From Microcaldota archaeon (GTDB taxonomy: Archaea > Iainarchaeota > Iainarchaeia > JAADDC01): a stretch of 20,117 bases of DNA. Location: NCBI GenBank assembly GCA_027000685.1, contig JALTNN010000035.1:1-20117 (forward strand). Reading direction: 5' to 3'. The notes below the pieces were generated by a model. It was not told the origin of the DNA. It searched no databases and was given only the letters and a program-made list of their open reading frames with translations. How positions within the stretch are numbered: position 1 is the first letter of the stretch; each line of letters begins with the position of its first letter. Below are positions 7,509-14,610 of this stretch, piece by piece. The translations under genes and the position numbers were made by a program.

Positions 7509-7978
7509 CGGCTCCCTTCGAGGAATTCATCGCCACCTTCGGTTACCTCGGCCTCTTCGTCGCGGTCCTCGTCACGAGCTTGACCATGTTCGTGGGAATC
7601 CCGACGTTCACATACGTCTCCATAGCGACGTTCCTCGGGCTCGACCCCATACTGGCGTCCTTCGTGGCAGCCGTGGCCGGTTCCCTTGGAGAGAGCCCCG
7701 CATACATCATAGGACTCGGTTCAAAGAAAGCCATCGAGAAGAAGTACGGAGACAAGCTCAGGGTGTGGGAGAACCTCTTCCAGCGGTGGGGCTTCCTCGC
7801 CGTGGTGGCCGTGGCCGCCTTTCCCTTCACCCCCGACGAGATAGCGGGCTTCCTCGCCGGGATTGCACGCTACGACTACCTCAAGTTCCTCCTCGCCACG
7901 GCCATAGGGAAGTTCCTGAAGTACCTCCTTGCCGCCTATGGAGGGGCGACGTTCGCCTGGCTACTCTCCTCACCTTGA
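7505..7978 (+). CDS. DedA/VTT-domain (SNARE-associated-like) membrane protein
   Basis: Small DedA-superfamily integral membrane protein, 157 aa. Members are proposed lipid scramblases or transport-related proteins. Seen: an N-terminal helix (YLGLFVAVLVTSLTMFVGIP), the re-entrant VTT region with SIATFLGLDPILASFVAAVAGSLGESPAYIIG (38-70), the charged loop KKAIEKKYGDKL, then RWGFLAVVAVAAFPFTPDEIAGFLAGI (94-120), which holds the F/P-x-P-x-E/D motif of the family, and a final helix. It is the last gene of the dphB operon. Co-localisation with a lipid head-group synthase fits a membrane-lipid role (inference). Its 3' end overlaps the convergent helicase by 43 bp, the deepest overlap in the window. 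Confidence 0.8.
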   Translation: MTAPFEEFIATFGYLGLFVAVLVTSLTMFVGIPTFTYVSIATFLGLDPILASFVAAVAGSLGESPAYIIGLGSKKAIEKKYGDKLRVWENLFQRWGFLAVVAVAAFPFTPDEIAGFLAGIARYDYLKFLLATAIGKFLKYLLAAYGGATFAWLLSSP

Positions 7979-9792
7979 AAGAACTTCGCAACGTACTTCT
8001 CCGGTTCCAGGGTGACTATGAGCTCTATATCCCTCGGAAAAGTCTTCCTGTAGTTCCTCCATGTGTACCTCTCGTCCATGAGAACGATAACGCCCTTGTC
8101 GGTCTCGCTTCTTATCACTCTACCCATGGCTTGGAGAGTCCTCGTTACGGCTGGGTAGATGTAGCCGTAGAGCCAGCCCCTCCCGTACTTTTCCTCGTAG
8201 TGCTCTATGAGCTTCCTCACCTCCAGGTTCATTTCAGCGAGCGGTACGCCTACGACAACCGCCCCCAGGAGGTCCCTCCCGGGGTAGTCTACCCCCTCTG
8301 CCAGCGAGCCTCCGGCAACGGCGAGGAGGACGGCACCCCTGTCCCTCTGTGCTCTGAAGTTCTCGAGGAGATCGGCCATCTCTTCGGGCTTCATGCCCTC
8401 CCTCTGGACGAAAATGGGCTTATCGGTGTTGATGTAAGGTTTTATGGCATACATCAGCTCGTAGGAAGGGAAAAACACTGCCACGTTCCCCGGGACGGAG
8501 TTCACGATTTCGGAGATCTTCCTCCCCATCTTAAGGAACTCTTGGTGTACCCTTTTCCTGAACCTCGTGGTGACGGCTGGATAGACGAGCACGAGCCTGT
8601 TCTCACGGGGGAAGGGAGAGGGGTATTCCCTGAGCACCGTCCTCTCGAAGGGGATCCCGAGGAGGTCCCTATACATCTCGGGAGGTGTGAGGGTCCCGCT
8701 CGTCAACACAGACGCGTAGAGCTCTTCGAAAATCTCCCCCGAGAGGAAGGAGGGGTCAAGGTTCTTCTTGATGATTGACACAACGTCCCCCCTCTTCCTC
8801 GCATAGCGGAGGTACCCCTCTTCTCCTTCCTCCCATGTGAGGAGGAACCTTCCCACCCGGAGGAGAGCAGACTTCGTCCTGTTACTCACCTCGAGGAACT
8901 CCTTGCCTAGATCCACGAGCTCCTCGCCCAGGGACTCGAGGTCCACCTGAAAGACGTTCTTCACTAGGTCCACGCTCACCTCTTTCTCTTCCCCCTCTTT
9001 CAAACCCTTACCCCATTCCTCCAGCCGCTCCCGCGCTTGGAGCAGGAGTTTCCGGACGTCCGGGTCAAGGCCTGCTACCTCCCTTGCAGCCCTCTCTATG
9101 AAGGTGCTCCTCAGGGTGACCGTGAGGACCTTCCTGATCCTCTCCGGCAGGTTGTGTGCCTCATCTACAACGAGGATGACATCTTCAAGGCTTCTCCCCA
9201 GCTTCTTCCTGAAGATCTTTCCCACTCTAGGAGAGAAAAGGTGGTAGTAGTCGCCTATTACCACCGTTGCATCCTTCAGGGAGGAGAACGCGAGCTCGTG
9301 GGGGCAGTATCCCTCTCTCCTCCCCCACTCCACGAAGAACTCGTGGTCCAGGACGCCCGGTTCGGGAGACGAGGGAGGATCAAGGAGGAACCTCCTGTAG
9401 AACGGGCACTCCTCCCTTTCCTTGAGTTTCCTACATACCTCGTAGAAGTCTTCGCCACTCACCCTCGACGCGAGGGGGTGTATACACATGTACCGCTTCC
9501 CTATCACCTCCACGGTCCGAATGCTCACATCAAACTTCTTTTCCATCCCGCGGAGCACCTTGAGGACCATCTCATGCTGGGAGATCTTCGGGGACAGGTA
9601 GAGGACGCACTTCCCGTTCTTCATGGCAAAGGGGACGGCCGCGGCAAGCACGGCGTCTGTCTTCCCTATTCCGGTGGGTGCATGGGCTACAAGGTGCTTT
9701 CCCTCCGCCACTGCATACCTCACGTCCTCTATGAGGAGATCTTGGAACTTCCTCGCCCTTGGATGCCTTAACATGATGTCGGGGATCTCCAC
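7936..9792 (-). CDS. XPD/Rad3-type iron-sulfur DNA helicase
   Basis: Superfamily 2 5'-3' DNA helicase related to XPD/DinG, linked to nucleotide excision and other repair. Seen in 618 aa: Walker A HAPTGIGKT (37-45), DEAH box VVDEAHNLPE (208-217) and four cysteines between motifs I and II (C103, C120, C129, C163), the placement expected for the XPD 4Fe-4S cluster. Further on are a TSGTL motif, a CVxxx-like strand VAVFFPSYELM, LLAVAGGSLAEGVDYPG, and the arginine-finger motif VI QAMGRVIRSETD with VIVLMDERY. The GTG at 9792 is about 29 nt from a TTTAAA element. Length and motif order are complete. The exact physiological role (NER or other) cannot be read from sequence. Confidence 0.92.
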   Translation of the reverse strand: MEIPDIMLRHPRARKFQDLLIEDVRYAVAEGKHLVAHAPTGIGKTDAVLAAAVPFAMKNGKCVLYLSPKISQHEMVLKVLRGMEKKFDVSIRTVEVIGKRYMCIHPLASRVSGEDFYEVCRKLKEREECPFYRRFLLDPPSSPEPGVLDHEFFVEWGRREGYCPHELAFSSLKDATVVIGDYYHLFSPRVGKIFRKKLGRSLEDVILVVDEAHNLPERIRKVLTVTLRSTFIERAAREVAGLDPDVRKLLLQARERLEEWGKGLKEGEEKEVSVDLVKNVFQVDLESLGEELVDLGKEFLEVSNRTKSALLRVGRFLLTWEEGEEGYLRYARKRGDVVSIIKKNLDPSFLSGEIFEELYASVLTSGTLTPPEMYRDLLGIPFERTVLREYPSPFPRENRLVLVYPAVTTRFRKRVHQEFLKMGRKISEIVNSVPGNVAVFFPSYELMYAIKPYINTDKPIFVQREGMKPEEMADLLENFRAQRDRGAVLLAVAGGSLAEGVDYPGRDLLGAVVVGVPLAEMNLEVRKLIEHYEEKYGRGWLYGYIYPAVTRTLQAMGRVIRSETDKGVIVLMDERYTWRNYRKTFPRDIELIVTLEPEKYVAKFFQGEESSQANVAPP

Positions 9793-9817
9793 GTGAAGGA
9801 TATTGGAACAGCCCCGC

Positions 9818-9825
9818 CTTTAAAC
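9818..9825. promoter_or_regulatory. Shared TATA element between the helicase and the winged-helix/endA operon
   Basis: CTTTAAAC with a palindromic TTTAAA core (centre about 9821.5) lies about 29 nt from both the helicase GTG (9792) and the ATG at 9850, in a 57-bp gap otherwise GC-rich. I infer a common element for both directions, with short or absent leaders. Confidence 0.5.
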
Positions 9826-9849
9826 GGAAACCACCACTACTATCATTGG

Positions 9850-10380
9850 ATGAAGAAGCTCGTGAAGGACGGGAAGGAGTTCGTGGAGCTCCCGAAGGAC
9901 CTCCAGGGAAAGAAAATAATGCTCATAAGGATAGACGAGGGCCTGTACGTCTTTGGTGCGGAGGAGAAGGTGCAAGAACTCGTCAAGAAGCAGGTCGATT
10001 ACCTCGTCAGGAAGAAAGGCGGTGAGAGGAGACCCCGCGTCATCAAGAGACCGGAAGTCCCGGAGAAGGGTGGCTTCTGGGTGTTCGACACGGAGCAGGA
10101 GGCGGCGGTCTTCTCGAGGAGACATGCTGAGGAGTTCCAGTCTGGAGAGATACTCGGCATCAAGGGGTTCGACGGAAAGTACTACGCTGTGAGGAAGTCC
10201 CTCTACGAGAGCGTGCTCCCGAGGGTATTGGAGGTCCTCAGGGAGAAACCCATGTCCGCGGACGACGTCGCCGTCCTCCTCAAGAAGGACAAAAAGCTCA
10301 TCAAGGGGATATTGGAGCTCGCACGTGAGGAGGGGCTTGTGATAGAGAGGAGTGGGGGTGTGTACGAGTATGCCGGTTGA
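9850..10380 (+). CDS. Uncharacterised archaeal protein with C-terminal winged helix
   Basis: Not recognised as a named family. The 176-aa product starts MKKLVKDGKEFVELP. Residues about 10-50 (VELPKDLQGKKIMLIRIDEGLYVFG) look like a small beta domain. Residues about 72-115 (GFWVFDTEQEAAVFSRRHAEEF, then LGIKGFDGKYYAVRK) may be a second alpha/beta unit. Residues 117-176 form a likely winged helix (VLEVLREKPMSADDVAVLL, KGILELAREEGLVIERSGGVYEYAG). The open frame extends 19 codons upstream, but the region 9793-9849 holds the TATA element, so ATG 9850 is chosen. It overlaps endA by 11 bp, so it is likely co-expressed with tRNA splicing endonuclease; a nucleic-acid-binding role is an inference. Confidence 0.7.
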   Translation: MKKLVKDGKEFVELPKDLQGKKIMLIRIDEGLYVFGAEEKVQELVKKQVDYLVRKKGGERRPRVIKRPEVPEKGGFWVFDTEQEAAVFSRRHAEEFQSGEILGIKGFDGKYYAVRKSLYESVLPRVLEVLREKPMSADDVAVLLKKDKKLIKGILELAREEGLVIERSGGVYEYAG

Positions 10381-10879
10381 GGGAGAACTCCTCGGTAACA
10401 GGGTGGTGGTGGCCCGAGATTACGACGAGCTCGCAAAGAAGGGTTTCGGCGAGGTCAAGAAGGAGGGCCTTGTGCTCTCCCTCTATGAGGCATGTTACCT
10501 CCTGGAGAGGGGAAAACTGAAAATAAAACTTACTGGTGAGGAGATTGACCCGGAGGAGTTCCGGAGAAGGGCGGAGGAAGTGGACAGGAACTTCCTCGTG
10601 AAGTACACCGTGTACAGGGACATAAGGGACAGGGGATACGTGATAAAGACGGGGTTCAAATTCGGTACCCACTTCAGGGTCTACCCAAGGGGGAAGAAAC
10701 CGGGGGAGGCCCACACAGAGTACGTCGTGCAGGTGGTGACGGAGGAGGACGTCCTCGAACCGAACGACATCTCGAGGATGGTGAGGGTGGCTACAGGGAT
10801 CAGGACGAAGCTCCTTCTCGCCTTCGTGGACTCCGAAAACGACGTCGTGTATTACAAGGTTGAGAGGATAAACCTGTAA
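10370..10879 (+). CDS. endA: tRNA-splicing endonuclease EndA
   Basis: Cuts pre-tRNA (and rRNA) at bulge-helix-bulge motifs to release introns. The 169-aa protein has the complete catalytic half: YTVYRDIRDRGYVIKTGFKFGTHFRVYPRG (79-108), with catalytic Tyr105, His115 (EAHTEYVV) and Lys147 (GIRTKLLLAFVDSENDVVYYKV). The Y-H-K spacing closely matches characterised archaeal enzymes. Length equals the homotetramer-type or catalytic alpha-type subunit; whether a separate beta subunit exists elsewhere is not visible here. ATG at 10370 is chosen because the six-codon GTG extension lies inside the upstream gene and the family begins near this Met. Coding overlap with the upstream winged-helix gene suggests coupling. 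Confidence 0.94.
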   Translation: MPVEGELLGNRVVVARDYDELAKKGFGEVKKEGLVLSLYEACYLLERGKLKIKLTGEEIDPEEFRRRAEEVDRNFLVKYTVYRDIRDRGYVIKTGFKFGTHFRVYPRGKKPGEAHTEYVVQVVTEEDVLEPNDISRMVRVATGIRTKLLLAFVDSENDVVYYKVERINL

Positions 10880-10911
10880 GAAGAAGAATAAGATAAAGGA
10901 AAGAAGCGGCT

Positions 10912-12348
10912 TCACTCCTTCCTCGTGAGCTCCTCGAACTCCTCCTCTTCCTCGACAGCCCTCTTACCCTTCTTTATCACCAGTGCCACTATCAGCGCTA
11001 TCACTATCGCTGCTATTATGAGGGCCAGCGGAGAGCTTGCACCCACCGTGGCATAGCCTGTGAGTGCACTCTTGCTGAGTGCAACGGTCTTCTGGGCTAT
11101 CACCGTTCCATCGGGCGTCACGAGCCTGACGATCGCCGTCCCGTCAACGGCGTCCTCGGCCGGCGTGAACGTCACCGTGATGCTCTCCACCTCGTAGGGC
11201 TCGAGATCCACCGTGGTCGGCGATGCCTCGTAGCTCCAGCCCTTGGGCGTCTCGACCTCCACGGACACGTCGGAGTACTCCTCCGCACCGTTCTCCACAG
11301 TTATCGTCACGGTGTAGGAGGTCGGCGTAGCCGTTTCCTGTGCCTCCACCTTCTTCTCAGAGGTGAGCTCGAGTACTATGTGCTTGCAGACCAGCTCTGC
11401 ACCGTACCTGTCCTCCACACACACCTTGGAGAGGAACGTCCCCGTCCTGATCACCTTGTCAACCGTGAGGTAAACAGTTACTATGGCAGCCTCCCCAGGC
11501 TCCAGCTCCACCTTGTCGGAGTAGAGACCGACGCCGAACGGGAGGGCCTTTCCACTGAGCGCCACTGTGACGGGCGTCTCGCCCTCGTTCGTGATCCTTG
11601 CTGCGAACGTCTCCAGCGGACTGTCGATCGTCATCCTCGCAGGGATCTCCAGCTTTATCCTCGGCTGGGACGACTCTGTGACAGGCATCCTCACGGTAAC
11701 CTTCTTCTCACTGTCTCCCACGTAGGCGTAGAACGTCACGAACTCCGGGAGGTACTCGTCCGCCGGTATCTCGGCCTTCACTTCCACGGTCCTGTACCCC
11801 TTCACCACGACGGGGTTCCTCTCGAACGTCACGTTACCGTAGTCTGCGTCGAGCGTGGCGGTCGCCGTTGTCCTGCCGAGGTTCGTCACGTAGAGGGTGA
11901 CGAGCACCTTCCCCTCCCTGAGCTCGACGCCCTTGTATCCGAACACCACATCGGGTGCTGCACTCGCGAGCACGCCCTTGTAAACGTGGAAACAATACTG
12001 CTCGGACTCGACGAAGTCACCGGTCTCCGCGTCGTATATCGAGATGTCGAGCGTGTAGTACTCGTCATACACATTGACGGGTGCACTTACCCTTATCCAC
12101 CGCGTGGCACTCTCGTTGGCCTCGAGGTACAACGTCAGCTCCTGTGGGGTCACCGTTAGTCCATCGCTCGTTGCCGTAACGATGTACGTACCCGTCTCGG
12201 GCTGTTCTATCGTCAGCACGAACACCTTGGTTTCTCCTGGCTTCATAAACGTACACTTGGCCCCCGTTCCGGAAAGAAAGACGGCACCGCTGACTAGTCC
12301 AACGAGGGCGACGAGTATTAGGGGAAGCGCGAAGAGCCTGTAGGACAT
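10912..12348 (-). CDS. Exported, C-terminally membrane-anchored multi-Ig-domain (NEW3-like) surface protein
   Basis: 478-aa predicted cell-surface protein of unknown role. Seen: an N-terminal signal peptide (SYRLFALPLILVALVGLVSG), about four tandem beta-sandwich units (roughly 28-130, 140-230, 235-345, 355-440), and a C-terminal transmembrane helix (LALIIAAIVIALIVALVIKKGK) followed by an acidic cytoplasmic tail with EEEEEFEEL. The last unit has the NEW3/CARDB pattern TVENGAEEYSDVSVEVETP, GWSYEASP, VDLEPYEVESITVTF. I choose the ATG at 12348 because GGTGGTGA lies just upstream and the signal peptide begins there; a GTG at 12384 would add 12 charged residues. It diverges from the TrmB regulator, a candidate controller. 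Confidence 0.82.
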   Translation of the reverse strand: MSYRLFALPLILVALVGLVSGAVFLSGTGAKCTFMKPGETKVFVLTIEQPETGTYIVTATSDGLTVTPQELTLYLEANESATRWIRVSAPVNVYDEYYTLDISIYDAETGDFVESEQYCFHVYKGVLASAAPDVVFGYKGVELREGKVLVTLYVTNLGRTTATATLDADYGNVTFERNPVVVKGYRTVEVKAEIPADEYLPEFVTFYAYVGDSEKKVTVRMPVTESSQPRIKLEIPARMTIDSPLETFAARITNEGETPVTVALSGKALPFGVGLYSDKVELEPGEAAIVTVYLTVDKVIRTGTFLSKVCVEDRYGAELVCKHIVLELTSEKKVEAQETATPTSYTVTITVENGAEEYSDVSVEVETPKGWSYEASPTTVDLEPYEVESITVTFTPAEDAVDGTAIVRLVTPDGTVIAQKTVALSKSALTGYATVGASSPLALIIAAIVIALIVALVIKKGKRAVEEEEEFEELTRKE

Positions 12349-12409
12349 CCTATCACCACCTTTTGTAACCACCATTCGGTTCACCCATTTAGTATCTATC
12401 CCGGCATAA

Positions 12410-12420
12410 CTATTAAATAA
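12410..12420. promoter_or_regulatory. Shared A/T-rich TATA element between the surface protein and trmB-like genes
   Basis: CTATTAAATAA is centred near 12415. Transcription 26 nt to the right would start at about 12441, exactly at the GTG of the TrmB-like gene. To the left it would start near 12389, giving the surface-protein mRNA a leader of about 40 nt that contains its Shine-Dalgarno. No other A/T-rich element is evident in the gap. Confidence 0.5.
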
Positions 12421-12441
12421 CAGGCAGTCTTACTTTACTCG

Positions 12442-13185
12442 GTGAGGGATATGAACTACATGGACGAGCTCGTCTCGCTCCTCAGAAGCATAGGTCTCAA
12501 CCAGTACGAGGCCCGAACGTATTCCTCGTTGCTGTTGTTCGGGGACCTCACGGCGGGGGAGCTGAGCAACCGGGCGGGACTTCCCAGACCGAGGGTCTAC
12601 GACATCGTGAATAACCTTGTCAAGAAGGGCTTCGTGCTCGTCCAGCCGGGACGGCCTGTGAAGTACAGGGCCGTTCCTCCCAAGGAGGCCATAGACAACT
12701 ATATAAGGCTCAAGAAGGAGGAGTTCGATAAAGAGGTGTCCAAGATAAGGAAGGTGGGAGAAGAGCTCCAGCGGGTGGACATAGCGAAGAAGAGGGAGAA
12801 GGAAGGAACGGGCTTCTGGCTCCTCAACACGGACAACATCCTCCGCTCGAGGCTTCAGTCCCTCATCAGGTCGAGCATCAACGAGATCGTTGTGGCCCTT
12901 CCCACGGACTTTCTATTGGAGTATTACAGCGTCATAGCCCCTTACCTCGAGGAGGCGACGAACAGAGGCGTTAGGGTGCGTCTTATCATCCCTAAGGGCG
13001 TAGCCGGAACCGTGGTAATCCCGGGAGATGTCGACGTGATAGAGACGGACAACGAGCTTCCGCCCGTGATCCTCGTGGACTCAAAGAGGGCCTTCGTAGG
13101 AATTCCAAAGGAGAACAAGGGCGTCCTCATAGAACACCCAGAGTTCTCAAAGTCCTTCAAGAGGATGCTTGAGTCCGTTCTTTAA
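12442..13185 (+). CDS. TrmB-family transcriptional regulator
   Basis: 247-aa regulator of the TrmB family, best known as sugar-responsive repressors/activators of archaeal sugar uptake and glycolysis. N-terminal winged helix at about 5-85: LRSIGLNQYEARTYSSLLLFG, TAGELSNRAGLPRPRVYDIVNNL, then the wing FVLVQPGRPVKYRAVPP. A helical linker follows (EEFDKEVSKIRKVGEELQRV), then the effector domain (about 125-247) with LNTDNILRSRLQSLIRSSINEIVVALP and RGVRVRLIIPKG, a PLD-like arrangement. The sugar-binding C-terminal extension of the founding TrmB is absent. GTG 12442 fits a leaderless start; the in-frame ATG 12451 is the alternative. Autoregulation and control of the divergent surface gene are inferred. 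Confidence 0.88.
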   Translation: MRDMNYMDELVSLLRSIGLNQYEARTYSSLLLFGDLTAGELSNRAGLPRPRVYDIVNNLVKKGFVLVQPGRPVKYRAVPPKEAIDNYIRLKKEEFDKEVSKIRKVGEELQRVDIAKKREKEGTGFWLLNTDNILRSRLQSLIRSSINEIVVALPTDFLLEYYSVIAPYLEEATNRGVRVRLIIPKGVAGTVVIPGDVDVIETDNELPPVILVDSKRAFVGIPKENKGVLIEHPEFSKSFKRMLESVL

Positions 13186-13187
13186 CC
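13181..13187 (+). promoter_or_regulatory. TATA element for the DNA methyltransferase gene
   Basis: TTTAACC overlaps the end of the TrmB-like gene and is centred 26 nt before the ATG at 13210, predicting a leaderless, independently transcribed methyltransferase. Confidence 0.45.
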
Positions 13188-13209
13188 TTCTCTCCACCTA
13201 ATTTTTCCC

Positions 13210-14148
13210 ATGAAGGTACTTGACCTCTTTGCCGGTGGCGGTGGCTTCTCGAGGGGTTTCGTAGAGGCAGGTTTCGAAGTAGTGGGGGCCGTGGAGCTCG
13301 GGCGGTGGGAGGCAGAGACATACAGGCTCAACTTTCCTAACGTGCACCTGTGGAATACTGACATAAGAAACCTACACGCCGTTGAGGTAGAAAAGGCGAT
13401 CGGGAGACCGGATATTATCATCGGCGGACCTCCCTGTGAGGCCTTCACCTCTGCAAACGCGCGCAGGATGAAGGAACCGCTGATGAGACTGTACGAAGAT
13501 CCCCGGGGGAGACTCGTGCTCCATTTTGTGAGGTTCGTGGGAGACTTACAGCCAGAGGTATTCGTCATGGAGAACGTTGTAGGTCTGATCGACGGCGACC
13601 TGAGGGAAGCGCTGAGGTACGAGTTCGGAAGGGTGGGATACGAAGTTAAGTTTAACATCCTCGAGGCCGAGCGGGCCGGGACCCCCTCACACAGGAGGAG
13701 GGTCTTCATATCTAATTTAAGATTGAAGATAAAGAAAAAACGCCCGCCTGTGGTCATTGAAGCAATTGGAGATCTAATAGAACTTGATGATAACATACCG
13801 AACCATAGACCGGCCTCGCTTTCGAGGAAGCTCGAAGAAAAGGCCTGGAAAATGAGGTGGGGAAGTTCATTAACTTACTTCCGCGGGGCCAGCGGTGTGA
13901 TAAGGAACTACATAAAGCTCCATCCCTATAAACTTGCACCAACCGTGATGGGCTCTTCCCGGTTCATACACCCCCTCGAGGGGCGTCTTCTCACGCCGAG
14001 GGAACACGCGAGACTTATGGGATTCCCCGACAACCACGTGTTCCTCGGTCCCCTCACGGACCAGTACAACATGGCAGGTGAAGCCGTTCCGCCCACCCTC
14101 GCGCGTGCGATCGCAGACAGAATTTTGAAGAAGGTGGGAGAGGTTTAA
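13210..14148 (+). CDS. DNA (cytosine-5-)-methyltransferase, apparently solitary
   Basis: C5-cytosine methyltransferase of 312 aa with all core motifs: I LDLFAGGGGFSRGF (4-17), II/III region AVEL and DIRN, IV GGPPCEAFTS with catalytic Cys76 (72-81), VI MENVVG (ENV 121-123), VIII SHRRRVFI (160-167), a short target-recognition region (about 172-255), IX LLTPREHARLMGFPD, and X NMAGEAVPPTLARAI near the C-terminus. No restriction endonuclease gene is seen on either side within the window, so it may be an orphan regulatory/protective methylase or a domesticated restriction-modification remnant. The target-recognition part is conspicuously richer in A/T than neighbouring genes, a possible sign of acquired sequence. 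Recognition site unknown. Confidence 0.93.
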   Translation: MKVLDLFAGGGGFSRGFVEAGFEVVGAVELGRWEAETYRLNFPNVHLWNTDIRNLHAVEVEKAIGRPDIIIGGPPCEAFTSANARRMKEPLMRLYEDPRGRLVLHFVRFVGDLQPEVFVMENVVGLIDGDLREALRYEFGRVGYEVKFNILEAERAGTPSHRRRVFISNLRLKIKKKRPPVVIEAIGDLIELDDNIPNHRPASLSRKLEEKAWKMRWGSSLTYFRGASGVIRNYIKLHPYKLAPTVMGSSRFIHPLEGRLLTPREHARLMGFPDNHVFLGPLTDQYNMAGEAVPPTLARAIADRILKKVGEV

Positions 14149-14150
14149 GC
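14143..14150 (+). promoter_or_regulatory. TATA element for the COG4080-like gene
   Basis: GTTTAAGC spans the stop of the methyltransferase gene and is centred 26 nt before the ATG at 14172, implying a leaderless transcript. Confidence 0.45.
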
Positions 14151-14171
14151 GTTACGGGCGGAGAGTGTAAC

Positions 14172-14588
14172 ATGATAGTCGTTTACCACGATGTCCACTC
14201 TGTGGCAAAGCTGACGGAGATGTACAAGGTAGCCGCTGCCTACGGAGTGGACGTGTTTGTGATTTCAAGGGTGCAGGGGGCGGCGGCACAGACGGGAGTT
14301 CCTGAAATAAGCGTCCGTGCATTCAGGGAGGGTGTCAAGGTCCTCGTTGTTCCCGACCTGCGGGATGCTGTGGACCTGTTGAAGCCAACTAAGGTGATAA
14401 TACTCTCAAAGAGAGCGGAGAAGCCCCTCGATCCGAATGAGGTGGACGAGAACACGATGATCGTCGTCACGGGGACCGAGCCCGACGTCTCCAAGTTCGA
14501 CGAAATAGGGGAGATAAGGTACGTTGAGCCGCGGGAACTCGGTGACGTGGGAAGGCTGGTGGCAGCCCTGTGCACGATTAGAAGATAA
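14172..14588 (+). CDS. COG4080-like archaeal protein (SpoU-/RecB-named family)
   Basis: 138-aa alpha/beta protein with alternating hydrophobic strands: MIVVYHDVHSVAKLTEMYKVAAAYGVDVFVISRV, EGVKVLVVPDLRDAVDLL, KVIILSKRAEKPLD and NTMIVVTGTEPDVSKFDEIGEIRYVEPRELGDVGRLVAAL. The overall pattern resembles COG4080, a small archaeal family variously labelled SpoU-like rRNA methylase or RecB-family nuclease; I see no complete catalytic signature for either, so no activity is assigned. A box C/D RNA begins about 26 nt after its stop on the same strand and may be read through from it. Confidence 0.6.
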   Translation: MIVVYHDVHSVAKLTEMYKVAAAYGVDVFVISRVQGAAAQTGVPEISVRAFREGVKVLVVPDLRDAVDLLKPTKVIILSKRAEKPLDPNEVDENTMIVVTGTEPDVSKFDEIGEIRYVEPRELGDVGRLVAALCTIRR

Positions 14589-14610
14589 GGACTTCGCCCC
14601 CGTTTGTTAC

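Noticed and set aside
7765..8778. 337-aa open frame on the + strand
   Set aside because: It overlaps the DedA gene and the XPD-like helicase C-terminus in a shadow frame; Pro/His/Arg-rich translation with no recognisable domain.
9793..9849. 19-residue N-terminal extension of the winged-helix gene
   Set aside because: It crosses the TATA element and adds an unlikely NHHYYHW peptide; ATG 9850 fits the promoter spacing.
10352..10369. Six-codon GTG extension of endA
   Set aside because: Lies inside the upstream gene and adds residues not present in the family; ATG 10370 is preferred.
10880..10911. Purine-rich gap between endA and the surface gene, examined as a terminator or sRNA
   Set aside because: No hairpin, no T-run terminator and no C/D boxes; treated as plain spacer.
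11380..12159. 259-aa open frame on the + strand
   Set aside because: Antisense shadow of the multi-Ig surface protein, His/Arg/Leu-rich with no domain.
13400..14148. Restriction-modification system
   Set aside because: Only the methyltransferase is seen; no endonuclease-like frame flanks it in this window.
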